Positions 1-6,959 of a DNA stretch of 8,565 nt are shown one piece after another. The notes under the pieces are model-generated. The model had not been told where the DNA came from. It searched no databases and saw only the letters and a program-made list of their open reading frames with translations. Numbering within the stretch: the stretch's first letter is position 1; each line of letters begins with the position of its first letter. Made by a program: the position numbers and the translations under genes. This DNA is from Cyanobacteria bacterium UBA8803 (GTDB lineage: Bacteria > Cyanobacteriota > Cyanobacteriia > Cyanobacteriales > Coleofasciculaceae). The stretch covers positions 12,008 through 20,572 of the forward strand of contig DNXU01000539.1 of the NCBI GenBank assembly GCA_003505715.1, given 5' to 3'.

Positions 1-3000
1 ACCCAGATTCAAGTATATTTATTGCCCTCCATCACCTATCCCCGCATTGGTGTGCGCCTCTCAGCACCGGGAGTTTCACCAGAGGTGGCAGTAGAAGAAA
101 TTACCAAACCCTTGGAAGAAGCATTAAGCGCAACTGAGGGGGTGGTACAGGTTTATTCTCAAACCCGTGAGGGACAGGTGAGTTTAGACCTGTTCTTTCA
201 ACCAGGAGGTAATATTGACCAAGCCCTCAACGATGCCACTGCAACCTTTAACCGCGCTCAAAATCGGCTACCCGAAATTGTGGAACAGCCGCGCTTGTTT
301 AAAATAGACCCTTCCCAGTTGCCCGTGTATGAATTGGCCTTGCAATCTCCCTCCTTACAAGATGTAGATTTGCGCGTTTTTGCTGACGAAGAACTTAGCC
401 GGGAACTCGGTGTCGTCCCTGGAGTCGCAGGGGTAGATGTCGCAGGTGGTGTTCAGGAAGAAGTCTTGGTAGAAATTGATCCCAATCGCTTACAGGCGTT
501 AGGTATTGGTTTGACCGATGTTTTGCAGACACTGGCAGAACGCAATCAAGATGTTTCCGGAGGCAGGATCTTAGGCCAAGAGGCAGAACCCCTCACCCGC
601 ACGATTGGCCGTTTTCGAGATGCTGAGGAAATTAGAAATCTTTCCTTTGAGGTACAGGCAAGAGGGGGACAGGGAGAGGCGGGGGAACAATCTGCCCAAT
701 CTCTTATGCCTAATCCTCAATCTCCCCGTCGTGTCTACCTGCGAGATTTTGCTGAGGTAATTGACGGAACCGAAAAGCAGCGCGTGTTTGTTTTCTTAAA
801 TGGGAAACCAGCCGTTAAAGTCAGTATCCAGAAGCAACCGGATGCCAACACTATTGAAGTAGTGGAGGGTGTAAAAAAGAGAATTACTGAACTGCGGCAG
901 TCAGGGGTGATTCCAGAGGATATGGAACTGGTGGCAACCCTGGATGAGTCGGTCTTTATTAGTAACTCGATCGCCAATGTGAGCAGTTCCGGGTTGATTG
1001 GTGCAGGATTGGCCGCGATCGCAGTTTTACTGTTCCTAGGTTCGTTACGTCAAACGTTAATTATCGTGCTGTCCATTCCCTTGGCAACCCTAACCGCCAT
1101 TATCTTAATGCAGTTATTCGGTTTGTCCATCAACGTCTTCAGCTTGGGGGGGTTAGCGTTGGGTGTTGGTATTGTGGTGGACAACTCGATTGTCATGCTG
1201 GAAACGATCGTGGAAGGCGTTGGGATGTCCCCAGGTAGGGCAAACAATCGAGAATTATTGATTGAACGGGCAGTGCATAGTTCCCAGAGCGTGGAATCTG
1301 CGTTAGTGGCTTCTACTAGTACCAATTTAGTATCGGTACTGCCCTTTTTGCTAATTGGGGGATTTTTCTCGTTACTGTTTAATGAATTAATTCTGACTAT
1401 TAGCTTTTCCGTGGCAGCTTCTCTAGTCGTAGCGCTGACGGTAGTGCCGATGCTGGCGTCTCGCCTTTTGACTGTGCGGTGGTCGAGTCGCCTCGCTGAG
1501 TTTTGGCCGTTGCGAGAATTCAATCTTCGATTTGAAGCCGCAACCCGCAGTTACATGAGTTTCCTAGACTGGGTTTTGCGTTATCGAATTTTAGTGATTG
1601 CGATCGCAGTTTTAGTGCTTGGGGGTGGCAGTTTGTTTTTAGGGGGTCAGATTCCGCAGGAAATTCTGCCTCGCATTAATACCGGGCAAGCATCCTTGTT
1701 TGCGCAATTTCCGACGGGCACTACCCTAGAAACTAACCGTCAGGTCATGGGTGTGGTTAATGATATTCTCCTCAAACAGCCAGAAACGGAATACGTTTTT
1801 ACCACATCAGGCGGTTCTCTGTTTGGCAGCAATACTACCGCCAATCCCCTACGGGGTTCTAGTACGATTGCCCTGAAACGGGGTAGCGATGTGGAGAAAT
1901 TCGTGCAACGGGTTAGTCAGGAGTTTGACCAACTTAATTTAGTGGGCATCCGCCTGCGCCTAAGACCGGGTGAGGTGCGGGGTATTATCCTCACCAATTC
2001 GCCAGTACGGGGTGCGGAAGTTGATGTTATACTTCAGGGCAGCGATCGCCAAACCTTGCAAGAGGCAGGGCGGCAAGTGTTGCAAGTGCTGGATGAAAAA
2101 GTGACTCAAGCCCGTTTCCGTCCAGATGCCGATCCTCAGCAACCGGAAGTGCAGATTAGACCGGACTGGGAAAGAGTGGCGCAGTTTGGTTTAACAGCAA
2201 AAGAGATTGGCGAAACGATTCAAACCGCAATCGAAGGGGCCATTCCCACCCAATTGCAGCGAAGTGAACGTTTGGTAGATGTGCGGGTACAGCTAAATCA
2301 GTCTACCTTACAACGGGCGACGCAGTTAGAACAGGTGCCATTGTTTGTCCAGGGTAATCAAGCAATCGTTTTAGGGGATGTGGCTGCCATTGAAAAAGGA
2401 GAAGCCCCCGGTGAGATTCAGCGGATTAACCAACGGCAGGTTTTTCTGATTGCTGGCAACTTAGCGGAAGGGGCTAGTTTAAGTCAAGCACTGGCTCAAA
2501 CCAATAGCGTACTAGCTGAGTTAGACTTACCCGATGGCGTTACGGTGTTACCCAGTTCTGCCAGCGAGACCAATCAAAGGTTGCAAAACGCTCTGAAGAT
2601 GTTAGGAGGCTTAGCAGCATTTTTAGTATTTGTAGTGATGGCCGTCCAGTACAACTCACTGCTCGACCCCTTAGTGATTATGCTAACAGTACCTCTAGCC
2701 TTAGCTGGCGGTATTTTGGGGCTTTACGTGACCCAAACTGCGATCGGGGCAACAGTACTGGTTGGTGCGGTGCTGTTGGTGGGAATTGTGGTGAATAATG
2801 CCATTATTATGGTGGAGTTTGCCAACCAGATTTACGAAGGGGAAAGCCTTGACCGTCGCACGGCAATTTTAAAAGCAGCCCCTCAACGCCTGCGACCGAT
2901 TTTGATGACCACAATTACCACAGTGTTGGGGTTGTTTCCCTTAGCTTTAGGTATAGGAGAAGGGTCGGAGTTTCTGCAACCGTTAGGTGTAGTAGTTTTT

Positions 3001-3093
3001 TCGGGTTTATCTTTAGCAACGCTGTTAACCCTGTTGATTATCCCCTGTTTTTATACCCTACTACATGATTGGGCTGAGGGTAAGATTAGTTAA
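1..3093 (+). CDS. RND efflux transporter permease, AcrB/HAE1-like, 5'-partial
   Basis: Inner-membrane proton-driven pump subunit, expected to work as a trimer with a membrane-fusion protein and an outer-membrane channel; substrate unknown. The frame is open from base 1 (1030 residues seen). By comparison with AcrB about 30 residues including TM1 are missing, so the TTG at 22 is not the real start. Numbering from base 1: porter loop ~10-325; TM2-TM6 ~331-480; TM7 ~528-548; second porter loop ~550-860; TM8-TM12 ~867-1020. TM4 carries VVDNSIVMLE (D394-N395) where AcrB has Asp-Asp; TM10 carries VVNNAIIMVEFAN (N932-N933) where AcrB has the relay Lys. Such variants are, as I recall, common in distant HAE1-like pumps, so activity is not excluded. 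Odd: residues ~220-242 are a Gly/Gln/Pro-rich insert encoded by a degenerate heptamer repeat. Convergent with darG; the partner genes presumably lie upstream, off the window. Confidence 0.95.
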   Translation, partial: TQIQVYLLPSITYPRIGVRLSAPGVSPEVAVEEITKPLEEALSATEGVVQVYSQTREGQVSLDLFFQPGGNIDQALNDATATFNRAQNRLPEIVEQPRLFKIDPSQLPVYELALQSPSLQDVDLRVFADEELSRELGVVPGVAGVDVAGGVQEEVLVEIDPNRLQALGIGLTDVLQTLAERNQDVSGGRILGQEAEPLTRTIGRFRDAEEIRNLSFEVQARGGQGEAGEQSAQSLMPNPQSPRRVYLRDFAEVIDGTEKQRVFVFLNGKPAVKVSIQKQPDANTIEVVEGVKKRITELRQSGVIPEDMELVATLDESVFISNSIANVSSSGLIGAGLAAIAVLLFLGSLRQTLIIVLSIPLATLTAIILMQLFGLSINVFSLGGLALGVGIVVDNSIVMLETIVEGVGMSPGRANNRELLIERAVHSSQSVESALVASTSTNLVSVLPFLLIGGFFSLLFNELILTISFSVAASLVVALTVVPMLASRLLTVRWSSRLAEFWPLREFNLRFEAATRSYMSFLDWVLRYRILVIAIAVLVLGGGSLFLGGQIPQEILPRINTGQASLFAQFPTGTTLETNRQVMGVVNDILLKQPETEYVFTTSGGSLFGSNTTANPLRGSSTIALKRGSDVEKFVQRVSQEFDQLNLVGIRLRLRPGEVRGIILTNSPVRGAEVDVILQGSDRQTLQEAGRQVLQVLDEKVTQARFRPDADPQQPEVQIRPDWERVAQFGLTAKEIGETIQTAIEGAIPTQLQRSERLVDVRVQLNQSTLQRATQLEQVPLFVQGNQAIVLGDVAAIEKGEAPGEIQRINQRQVFLIAGNLAEGASLSQALAQTNSVLAELDLPDGVTVLPSSASETNQRLQNALKMLGGLAAFLVFVVMAVQYNSLLDPLVIMLTVPLALAGGILGLYVTQTAIGATVLVGAVLLVGIVVNNAIIMVEFANQIYEGESLDRRTAILKAAPQRLRPILMTTITTVLGLFPLALGIGEGSEFLQPLGVVVFSGLSLATLLTLLIIPCFYTLLHDWAEGKIS
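658..728 (+). repeat. Degenerate STRR-type heptamer repeat inside the RND gene
   Basis: A purine-rich stretch (663-690, runs of G with GGGAGA) is followed by heptads in register: GCCCAAT (694-700), CTCTTAT (701-707), GCCTAAT (708-714), CCTCAAT (715-721), CTCCCCG (722-728). These resemble degenerate copies of the cyanobacterial STRR1 unit CCCCA(A/G)T, which normally lies between genes. The stretch is read in frame as about 23 Gly/Gln/Ser/Pro-rich residues between FEVQ and RRVYLRDF, a place where AcrB has only a tight turn in its docking subdomain. That it is an insertion is inferred from family comparison by memory. Confidence 0.55.
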
Positions 3094-3174
3094 TTTACAA
3101 CAATTTTAACTAAGGGGGATTATCTCCAACTTTTATACGGGGTGAGCCTACGATATGAGCCATATCTTTTGTAG

Positions 3175-3231
3175 GGGCGACCCGCAGTGAGGGAAATTGG
3201 GTAGATGCCAAAAGAATTTATTGGGTCGCCC
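3175..3231. repeat. Inverted repeat, arms GGGCGACCC / GGGTCGCCC
   Basis: Perfect 9-bp arms at 3175-3183 and 3223-3231 separated by 39 bp, about 80 bp past the RND stop codon. The arm context (GTAGGGGCGACCC) resembles dispersed palindromic repeats I recall from filamentous cyanobacterial genomes, so a small non-coding mobile or REP-like element is plausible. No T-run follows either arm, so it is not a canonical intrinsic terminator for the RND gene. Confidence 0.55.
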
Positions 3232-3265
3232 TGCATGAGGTTCAGCTTAAAGGTAAACTAAATCT

Positions 3266-3336
3266 CTGGAGCTTCAGGGGGTGAAAACCAAGCTCTACCA
3301 ATCTTTTGAGCCAATTGTCATCCCCTGAAGTCCTAG
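3266..3336. repeat. Long imperfect hairpin between convergent RND and darG genes
   Basis: Arms at 3272-3284 and 3318-3330 pair over 13 positions with one G:U (G3281 with T3321), core CTTCAGGGG / CCCCTGAAG. After small bulges the stem continues outward with CTGGA (3266-3270) against TCC and AG (3331-3336), giving about 18 pairs around a 33-nt loop. It lies about 50 bp beyond the darG stop and 170 bp beyond the RND stop. It may protect or end both convergent transcripts, or be a MITE/IS-end remnant. No T-run was seen on either side, so factor-independent termination is not supported. Confidence 0.6.
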
Positions 3337-3388
3337 AAGCAGTCCCTCACTACTCAGTAGGATGCCGCTTAGACCGAAGCATAAGAGG

Positions 3389-4426
3389 TCATGCTATCCA
3401 CCCTACTTCACGTAGTCGCATCAAAGCTAAACAAATATGACGAGGTTCAAACATACGCTTACGTGTATTCCAAGCATAAACCTTTGTGACAACCTCTTCT
3501 ACTGTTACAGCCTCTTCCCTAGTGACAACCCAGTGAACAGTAGACAGCAATTCCATGCCAAAAGTTGTCTCAAATCCTTTGATCAGCTCAGCAACACGGT
3601 CAAAGCGTTGCCGAGTCCCCTCGTGTTCCATCAAAAATGTTTCGGCTTGTTTAGAGACATAGGGCTTTAGTTCTAATGGTTTATCCGGTCGATCTTCTGC
3701 ATCACCATAGCCACTAATAAAATGCCCCTCGATATGGCTAAGGACATGGCGTAGGTTTTCAGCATAAGGTCCGTAGGTAGCCTTCTGATAATTCAGGCGT
3801 AGAGGTTCACCAGCCTCTTGCATAAAGTACATCAGCTTATGTACTTCTAACAAAGTGACACTAGGGTCCATTACGGCTGCTAGGTAGCGGCGCATAAGTC
3901 CTAGCAAGGCAGCTCGTCCGACAGTCATGTTCGGCTCTTTGATTTCTTTCGCCATCTCGGCAGCCTGTGGTGCCCCAGCAGGCTCAAACAAAAGAACTGA
4001 TACCCCTGGCAAGGAATGGAAAGCTTCAATGATCAGTGGCCGCACTTCTTCCCAGTTCAAACCACCTAAGCCACATCCTAGCGGCGGAATTGCAATAGAG
4101 CGGATCTGTTGTTGCTGTACAAACTCTACTAGGTCTTGTAGACCTAGCTTAATGTCTTCAATCCGACTCTTGCCTTTCCAGTGGCGCTTGGTGGGGAAAT
4201 TGATAATAAAGCGTGGGTTGCATAAACGATTGAGGTCATATGCAAACATTTTGCCGGGTTGGACCTGCTTAGCATCGCAAGCAGCTTTATAAGTCTTAAA
4301 GTTTTCTGGAAAGGCTTTTCGGAATTGCAGTGCGATACCGCGTCCCATGATGCCAACGCAGTTCACGGTATTAACCAACGCTTCAGCGTCGGCTTTCAGG
4401 ATATCACCTTGAGTCAGCGTAATCAT
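3389..4426 (-). CDS. darG: DarG antitoxin: macrodomain DNA ADP-ribosylglycohydrolase with C-terminal DarT-binding domain
   Basis: 345 residues. DarG removes ADP-ribose that DarT attaches to thymidine in single-stranded DNA, and its C-terminal domain also binds and blocks DarT. Residues 1-155 are the macrodomain: ITLTQGDILKADAEALVNT at the start, NCVGIMGRGIALQF (22-35), NFPTKRHWKGKS (76-87) with K80 at the position of the lysine reported as catalytic in Thermus DarG, and PPLGCGLGGL (114-123). Residues ~168-345 match the DarG C-terminal domain (TLLEVHKLMYFMQEAGEPLR, ATYGPYAENLRHVL, GHFISGYGD). Every family landmark is present and the frame is intact, so it is probably functional. I chose the ATG at 4426 because DarG homologues begin MITLTQGD and a GGAG lies upstream; an ATG at 4456 would add ten residues overlapping darT. 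It follows the truncated darT by 17 bp, so any transcript probably starts upstream of the DUF4388 gene. Confidence 0.93.
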   Translation of the reverse strand: MITLTQGDILKADAEALVNTVNCVGIMGRGIALQFRKAFPENFKTYKAACDAKQVQPGKMFAYDLNRLCNPRFIINFPTKRHWKGKSRIEDIKLGLQDLVEFVQQQQIRSIAIPPLGCGLGGLNWEEVRPLIIEAFHSLPGVSVLLFEPAGAPQAAEMAKEIKEPNMTVGRAALLGLMRRYLAAVMDPSVTLLEVHKLMYFMQEAGEPLRLNYQKATYGPYAENLRHVLSHIEGHFISGYGDAEDRPDKPLELKPYVSKQAETFLMEHEGTRQRFDRVAELIKGFETTFGMELLSTVHWVVTREEAVTVEEVVTKVYAWNTRKRMFEPRHICLALMRLREVGWIA

Positions 4427-4437
4427 GGGTTCAGTGT

Positions 4438-4441
4438 CTCC
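4438..4441 (-). promoter_or_regulatory. Likely ribosome binding site for darG
   Basis: GGAG on the minus strand, 11 nt before the ATG at 4426 and immediately after the darT stop codon (4446-4444). It favours the downstream of the two possible darG starts; no comparably placed purine-rich site was seen before the ATG at 4456. The spacer is slightly long. Confidence 0.45.
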
Positions 4442-4443
4442 GA

Positions 4444-4899
4444 TCAAAAATACCAACCTGGCTCTACAGCGATAACAGGCTGATGCCCGATGCTTGTCAA
4501 AGCCGTCTCCACTCTAGTTGCCATCGTATTATTGATTGTCCCGATTTTCTCAATCAGTGTCCAAGGAAAGAAATCAAACATTAGAAACTCGGCTTGTTTG
4601 CCTTCCTTGACTTTTGGATCGCGAAAATCTGTAGACGCGACAGCAGACCAATCGATGTGACTCAGATCACCTGGACGATTATAAAAAGCAGTTAAGTAAG
4701 CACCTGCATTCCTGTCGCTGAAAGCCCAGCGCACACCACTCATGTTTGCCCAACTAACCACCGAATTGAGATGCGCTTGGAGGTGAATTATAAGCTGCTG
4801 ACCACTTCGATACTCCAGCTCAGGGTGATTTCCCATATGCAGAATGTAAAGCATAATCGAGCGTGGACAGAAGTAAAACGGTACATACTGCCCGACCAT
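4444..4899 (-). pseudogene. darT: 5'-truncated DarT toxin (DNA ADP-ribosyltransferase remnant)
   Basis: DarT transfers ADP-ribose from NAD+ to thymidine in single-stranded DNA; the family is usually about 210-230 residues. Here only the C-terminal two thirds remains: 151 residues from an ATG just before GQYVPFYFCPRSIMLY. Conserved blocks are YVPFYFCPRS (5-14), WAFSDRNAG (58-66), DFRDPKVKEGKQAEF (91-105, with E104 at the catalytic Glu position) and the end EPGWYF. Missing are about 70 N-terminal residues, where the family has its first beta strand with a conserved His and an NAD+-contacting Arg. Homology stops near 4905, and an in-frame TAA at 4923-4921, the stop of the DUF4388 gene, closes the frame. 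No DarT N-terminal motif was found in the other minus-strand frames just upstream, so a deletion or replacement is likelier than a frameshift. No strong ribosome binding site precedes the ATG. The toxin is probably inactive; a retained binding or regulatory role is conceivable. Confidence 0.85.
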
Positions 4900-4920
4900 T
4901 CCACAGATCCGCGAGAGGTA

Positions 4921-5595
4921 TTAGGCTAACTTCCTCCCTCTGCGGTTTCTCCGGTTGGCGTTGCGTAACATTCTAATAATGGCATCCCGTTCTTCCTCGG
5001 TGCATGACTCTTCTAACAGGAGCGTCATCAAACTATATTGCTCGTCCAAAGGAATATGTTTGGAGCGACTGGATTTCACGAATAACTCTGATATGCTAAT
5101 TCCTAGAAATCGCACCTGACAGGAGGAAAGCGCTTGAGTTGCAGGTATGCTCAATCCCGTCATTTCTCTTGGTGGTACTGGTACATCCCGCTCAAACTTA
5201 AACCAACCCTCTTTAAATTGTAATAACGCACAAACTTGCTGTAATACTTGAATCCGAAATAGTTGCTTGAGTTGCTCCGGTTGCAATATCCCGTGGTGTT
5301 GGAGGCACAATCCTAGAGGTTGATCCCAAGAACAGTACAATTGTGCTAGTTGGTTAACACCGTGATTTCTGACCCAATGATTGCGTTCAATCTGCGCAGC
5401 TAAACCTCGATCGTCTAAATTTTTAGCGGCAGCAACCAGACAACCTCGCTCCACCCAGATGTATCGCACTGGTGGCGACCCGATGGGAGAGTTTGGTAAA
5501 GTTCCCAAAGAAAGCAAGCCGGTTTTTTTTCCCTTCTCGATCAAGTGAAAAATTTCTGGAAGGGAACAGTCTGCAAGCGAACCGGAAAGGGACAT
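4921..5595 (-). CDS. DUF4388 (PatA N-terminal-like) domain protein
   Basis: 224 residues, soluble, no signal peptide or membrane segment seen. Residues 1-30 (SGSLADCSLPEIFHLIEKGK, then KTGLLSL) are the hallmark start of DUF4388, a domain found in cyanobacterial response-regulator-like proteins such as PatA and taken to mediate protein interactions in signalling. Residues ~45-150 continue the family pattern (RYIWVERGCLVAAA, LGLCLQHHGILQPEQLK, FRIQVLQQVCALLQF, FKFERDVPVPPREMTGLSI). The tail from ~155 differs from the longer relatives I recall: an acidic helix (EQYSLMTLLLEESCTEEERD) ends in the very basic RRNRRGRKLA. No receiver domain follows. A GGGGGA lies shortly before the ATG. Its stop is 21 bp before the truncated darT and in the same frame, so it probably heads the transcript that now carries darG. 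Role unknown. Confidence 0.8.
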   Translation of the reverse strand: MSLSGSLADCSLPEIFHLIEKGKKTGLLSLGTLPNSPIGSPPVRYIWVERGCLVAAAKNLDDRGLAAQIERNHWVRNHGVNQLAQLYCSWDQPLGLCLQHHGILQPEQLKQLFRIQVLQQVCALLQFKEGWFKFERDVPVPPREMTGLSIPATQALSSCQVRFLGISISELFVKSSRSKHIPLDEQYSLMTLLLEESCTEEERDAIIRMLRNANRRNRRGRKLA

Positions 5596-5695
5596 AGCTA
5601 TTCAATCCCCCAGACAAGGTGTGTTTGTAGTCCATAACAACTGATCGTAAGGCCACCCTAAAGCTAAGCTGCCAGTTTAAGCTAATCTTCGCGAT

Positions 5696-5714
5696 GCTTA
5701 AGTTCACTTTAAGC
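5696..5714. repeat. Small palindrome GCTTAA-N7-TTAAGC
   Basis: Perfect 6-bp arms (5696-5701 and 5709-5714) around a 7-bp spacer, lying 9 bp beyond the permease A stop and about 100 bp upstream of the DUF4388 start. A further TTAAGC lies at 5677-5682. It could be an operator for the DUF4388 gene or a weak end signal for the permease transcript. It is AT-rich and short, so chance is a real alternative. Confidence 0.35.
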
Positions 5715-5723
5715 CAGTAGTGA

Positions 5724-6848
5724 CTAATACAACTGGCGGCGAAATCGGTTGATGCTGACGGATAACATTACTGTAGCAAAAAGTCCAAGGGTGATCGCAT
5801 GGGGCCAAAGCACCTCTAACCCTACCCCTTTGAGCAACATACCTCGCACGATCGCCACGTAATGACGTAGGGGGTTGAGGAGGGACAGGTACTGGAATAG
5901 GGGAGGCATCGTCTCAATGGGAGCGATCGCGCCGGATAGTTGAATCAACGGTAAGTTAATAAAAAACGATGTCAGCATCACCTGTTGCTGAGTAGCGCAA
6001 AGGGTAGCCAGCATGATCCCAATCCCAATTCCTACCAACACGTAAAGTCCCGATAATCCTAAAAATAGAGCTAAATTTCCCCGAAAAGGCACGTTAAAAA
6101 CCAACTTTGCCACCGTCAGCGCTAAGAATACATCGCCCATAATCAGGAAAAATAAGGGCACTATTTTCGCCAGTAGAATTTCCCAAGCTTGAGCAGGAGT
6201 CATGAGCAACTGCTCCAGAGTGCCAGTATCCTTTTCTCGAACCACTGTAATTGAAGAAACCAGGGAACCTATTAAAGTCAAAACCAGTCCCATAACTCCG
6301 GGAACGAAAAACCAGCTACTAATTAATCCAGGATTATAAAGAAACCTGGTTTGGGCGCTAATCGGTAGCAAAGCTGAATTAGAGGTTAATTGGCGGCTGT
6401 ATTGACCGATAATTTGATTGATGTAGCCATTGGCAATTCCAGCAGTATTGGCATCTACTCCATCCACCAATACTTGCACTTCAGCAGTTTTTTCTTGAGC
6501 TAACTTCCGATTAAATTCAGGAGGAATCACCAACCCAACGTTCAATTTACCCTGCCGGACTTGCTCTCCTAACTCTCGCTCATTAAATAGATATTGCTGA
6601 GCCACAAAGATCCGATTCTCCGTTAACGCCGCTACCAGTTCTCTGCTATTATAGCTATTGGCATAATCAACAATTCCCAACTTAAGATAATGCACGTCCG
6701 GATTGAGAGCAAATCCATAAATCAGTAGCTGCATCGTGGGTGGAAATATTAATAAAAATATTAGCTGCTTATTCCTTAATATTTGATTAATCTCCTTAAC
6801 CAAGAGAGCGAAAAAAGAACTATTGAGTAAGCAATTAATAATTTTCAT
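5724..6848 (-). CDS. ABC-2 type transporter permease A (YbhR/YhhJ-like)
   Basis: 374-residue inner-membrane half of an ABC exporter. An N-terminal helix (LIFLLIFPPTMQLLIYGFAL, ~29-48) is followed by a large extracytoplasmic domain (~50-175) containing VGLVIPPEFNRKL and VQVLVDGVDAN (124-134). Then come about five helices (~180-203, 225-250, 260-285, 290-310, 348-366). The loop VVREKDTGTLEQLLMTP (202-218), after the second helix, is the ABC-2 signature that contacts the ATPase. Length and layout match YbhS/YbhR/YhhJ permeases, which work with an ATPase and a HlyD-type protein in drug or ion export; the substrate here cannot be told. A GGGGTGA (6862-6856) precedes the ATG, and a TAATAT (6870-6865) just upstream might be a -10 box, but no good -35 was seen. 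It lies 184 bp behind its paralogue, permease B, probably in one operon. Confidence 0.9.
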   Translation of the reverse strand: MKIINCLLNSSFFALLVKEINQILRNKQLIFLLIFPPTMQLLIYGFALNPDVHYLKLGIVDYANSYNSRELVAALTENRIFVAQQYLFNERELGEQVRQGKLNVGLVIPPEFNRKLAQEKTAEVQVLVDGVDANTAGIANGYINQIIGQYSRQLTSNSALLPISAQTRFLYNPGLISSWFFVPGVMGLVLTLIGSLVSSITVVREKDTGTLEQLLMTPAQAWEILLAKIVPLFFLIMGDVFLALTVAKLVFNVPFRGNLALFLGLSGLYVLVGIGIGIMLATLCATQQQVMLTSFFINLPLIQLSGAIAPIETMPPLFQYLSLLNPLRHYVAIVRGMLLKGVGLEVLWPHAITLGLFATVMLSVSINRFRRQLY

Positions 6849-6959
6849 ATTTTAATCACCCCAAATATTAGAGTACTTAAAACAAAATTTAATCTTCTAT
6901 TAAAAGGCAATAAGCAATAATTAATGGGCAACGCTTGATCAAACATAAATTAATAACCA

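Noticed and set aside
22..24. TTG as the start of the RND gene
   Set aside because: The frame continues upstream to base 1 and the family's first membrane helix is missing, so the gene begins outside the window.
1050..1523. Minus-strand 157-residue frame inside the RND gene
   Set aside because: Antisense shadow of a strongly conserved membrane region of the RND pump.
3350..3360. Small palindrome CTACT-C-AGTAG near the darG 3' end
   Set aside because: Too short and without a T-run or second copy to support a terminator or operator.
3437..3670. Plus-strand 77-residue frame over the darG 3' end
   Set aside because: Antisense shadow of darG; composition does not resemble a protein.
3927..4292. 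Plus-strand 121-residue frame inside darG
   Set aside because: Antisense to the conserved macrodomain; no independent evidence of coding.
4427..4456. Upstream ATG of darG at 4456
   Set aside because: The extra ten residues overlap the darT end and are not part of the usual DarG start MITLTQGD.
5423..5707. Minus-strand 94-residue frame overlapping the DUF4388 start
   Set aside because: It overlaps the clearly conserved DUF4388 N-terminus in another frame and resembles no family.
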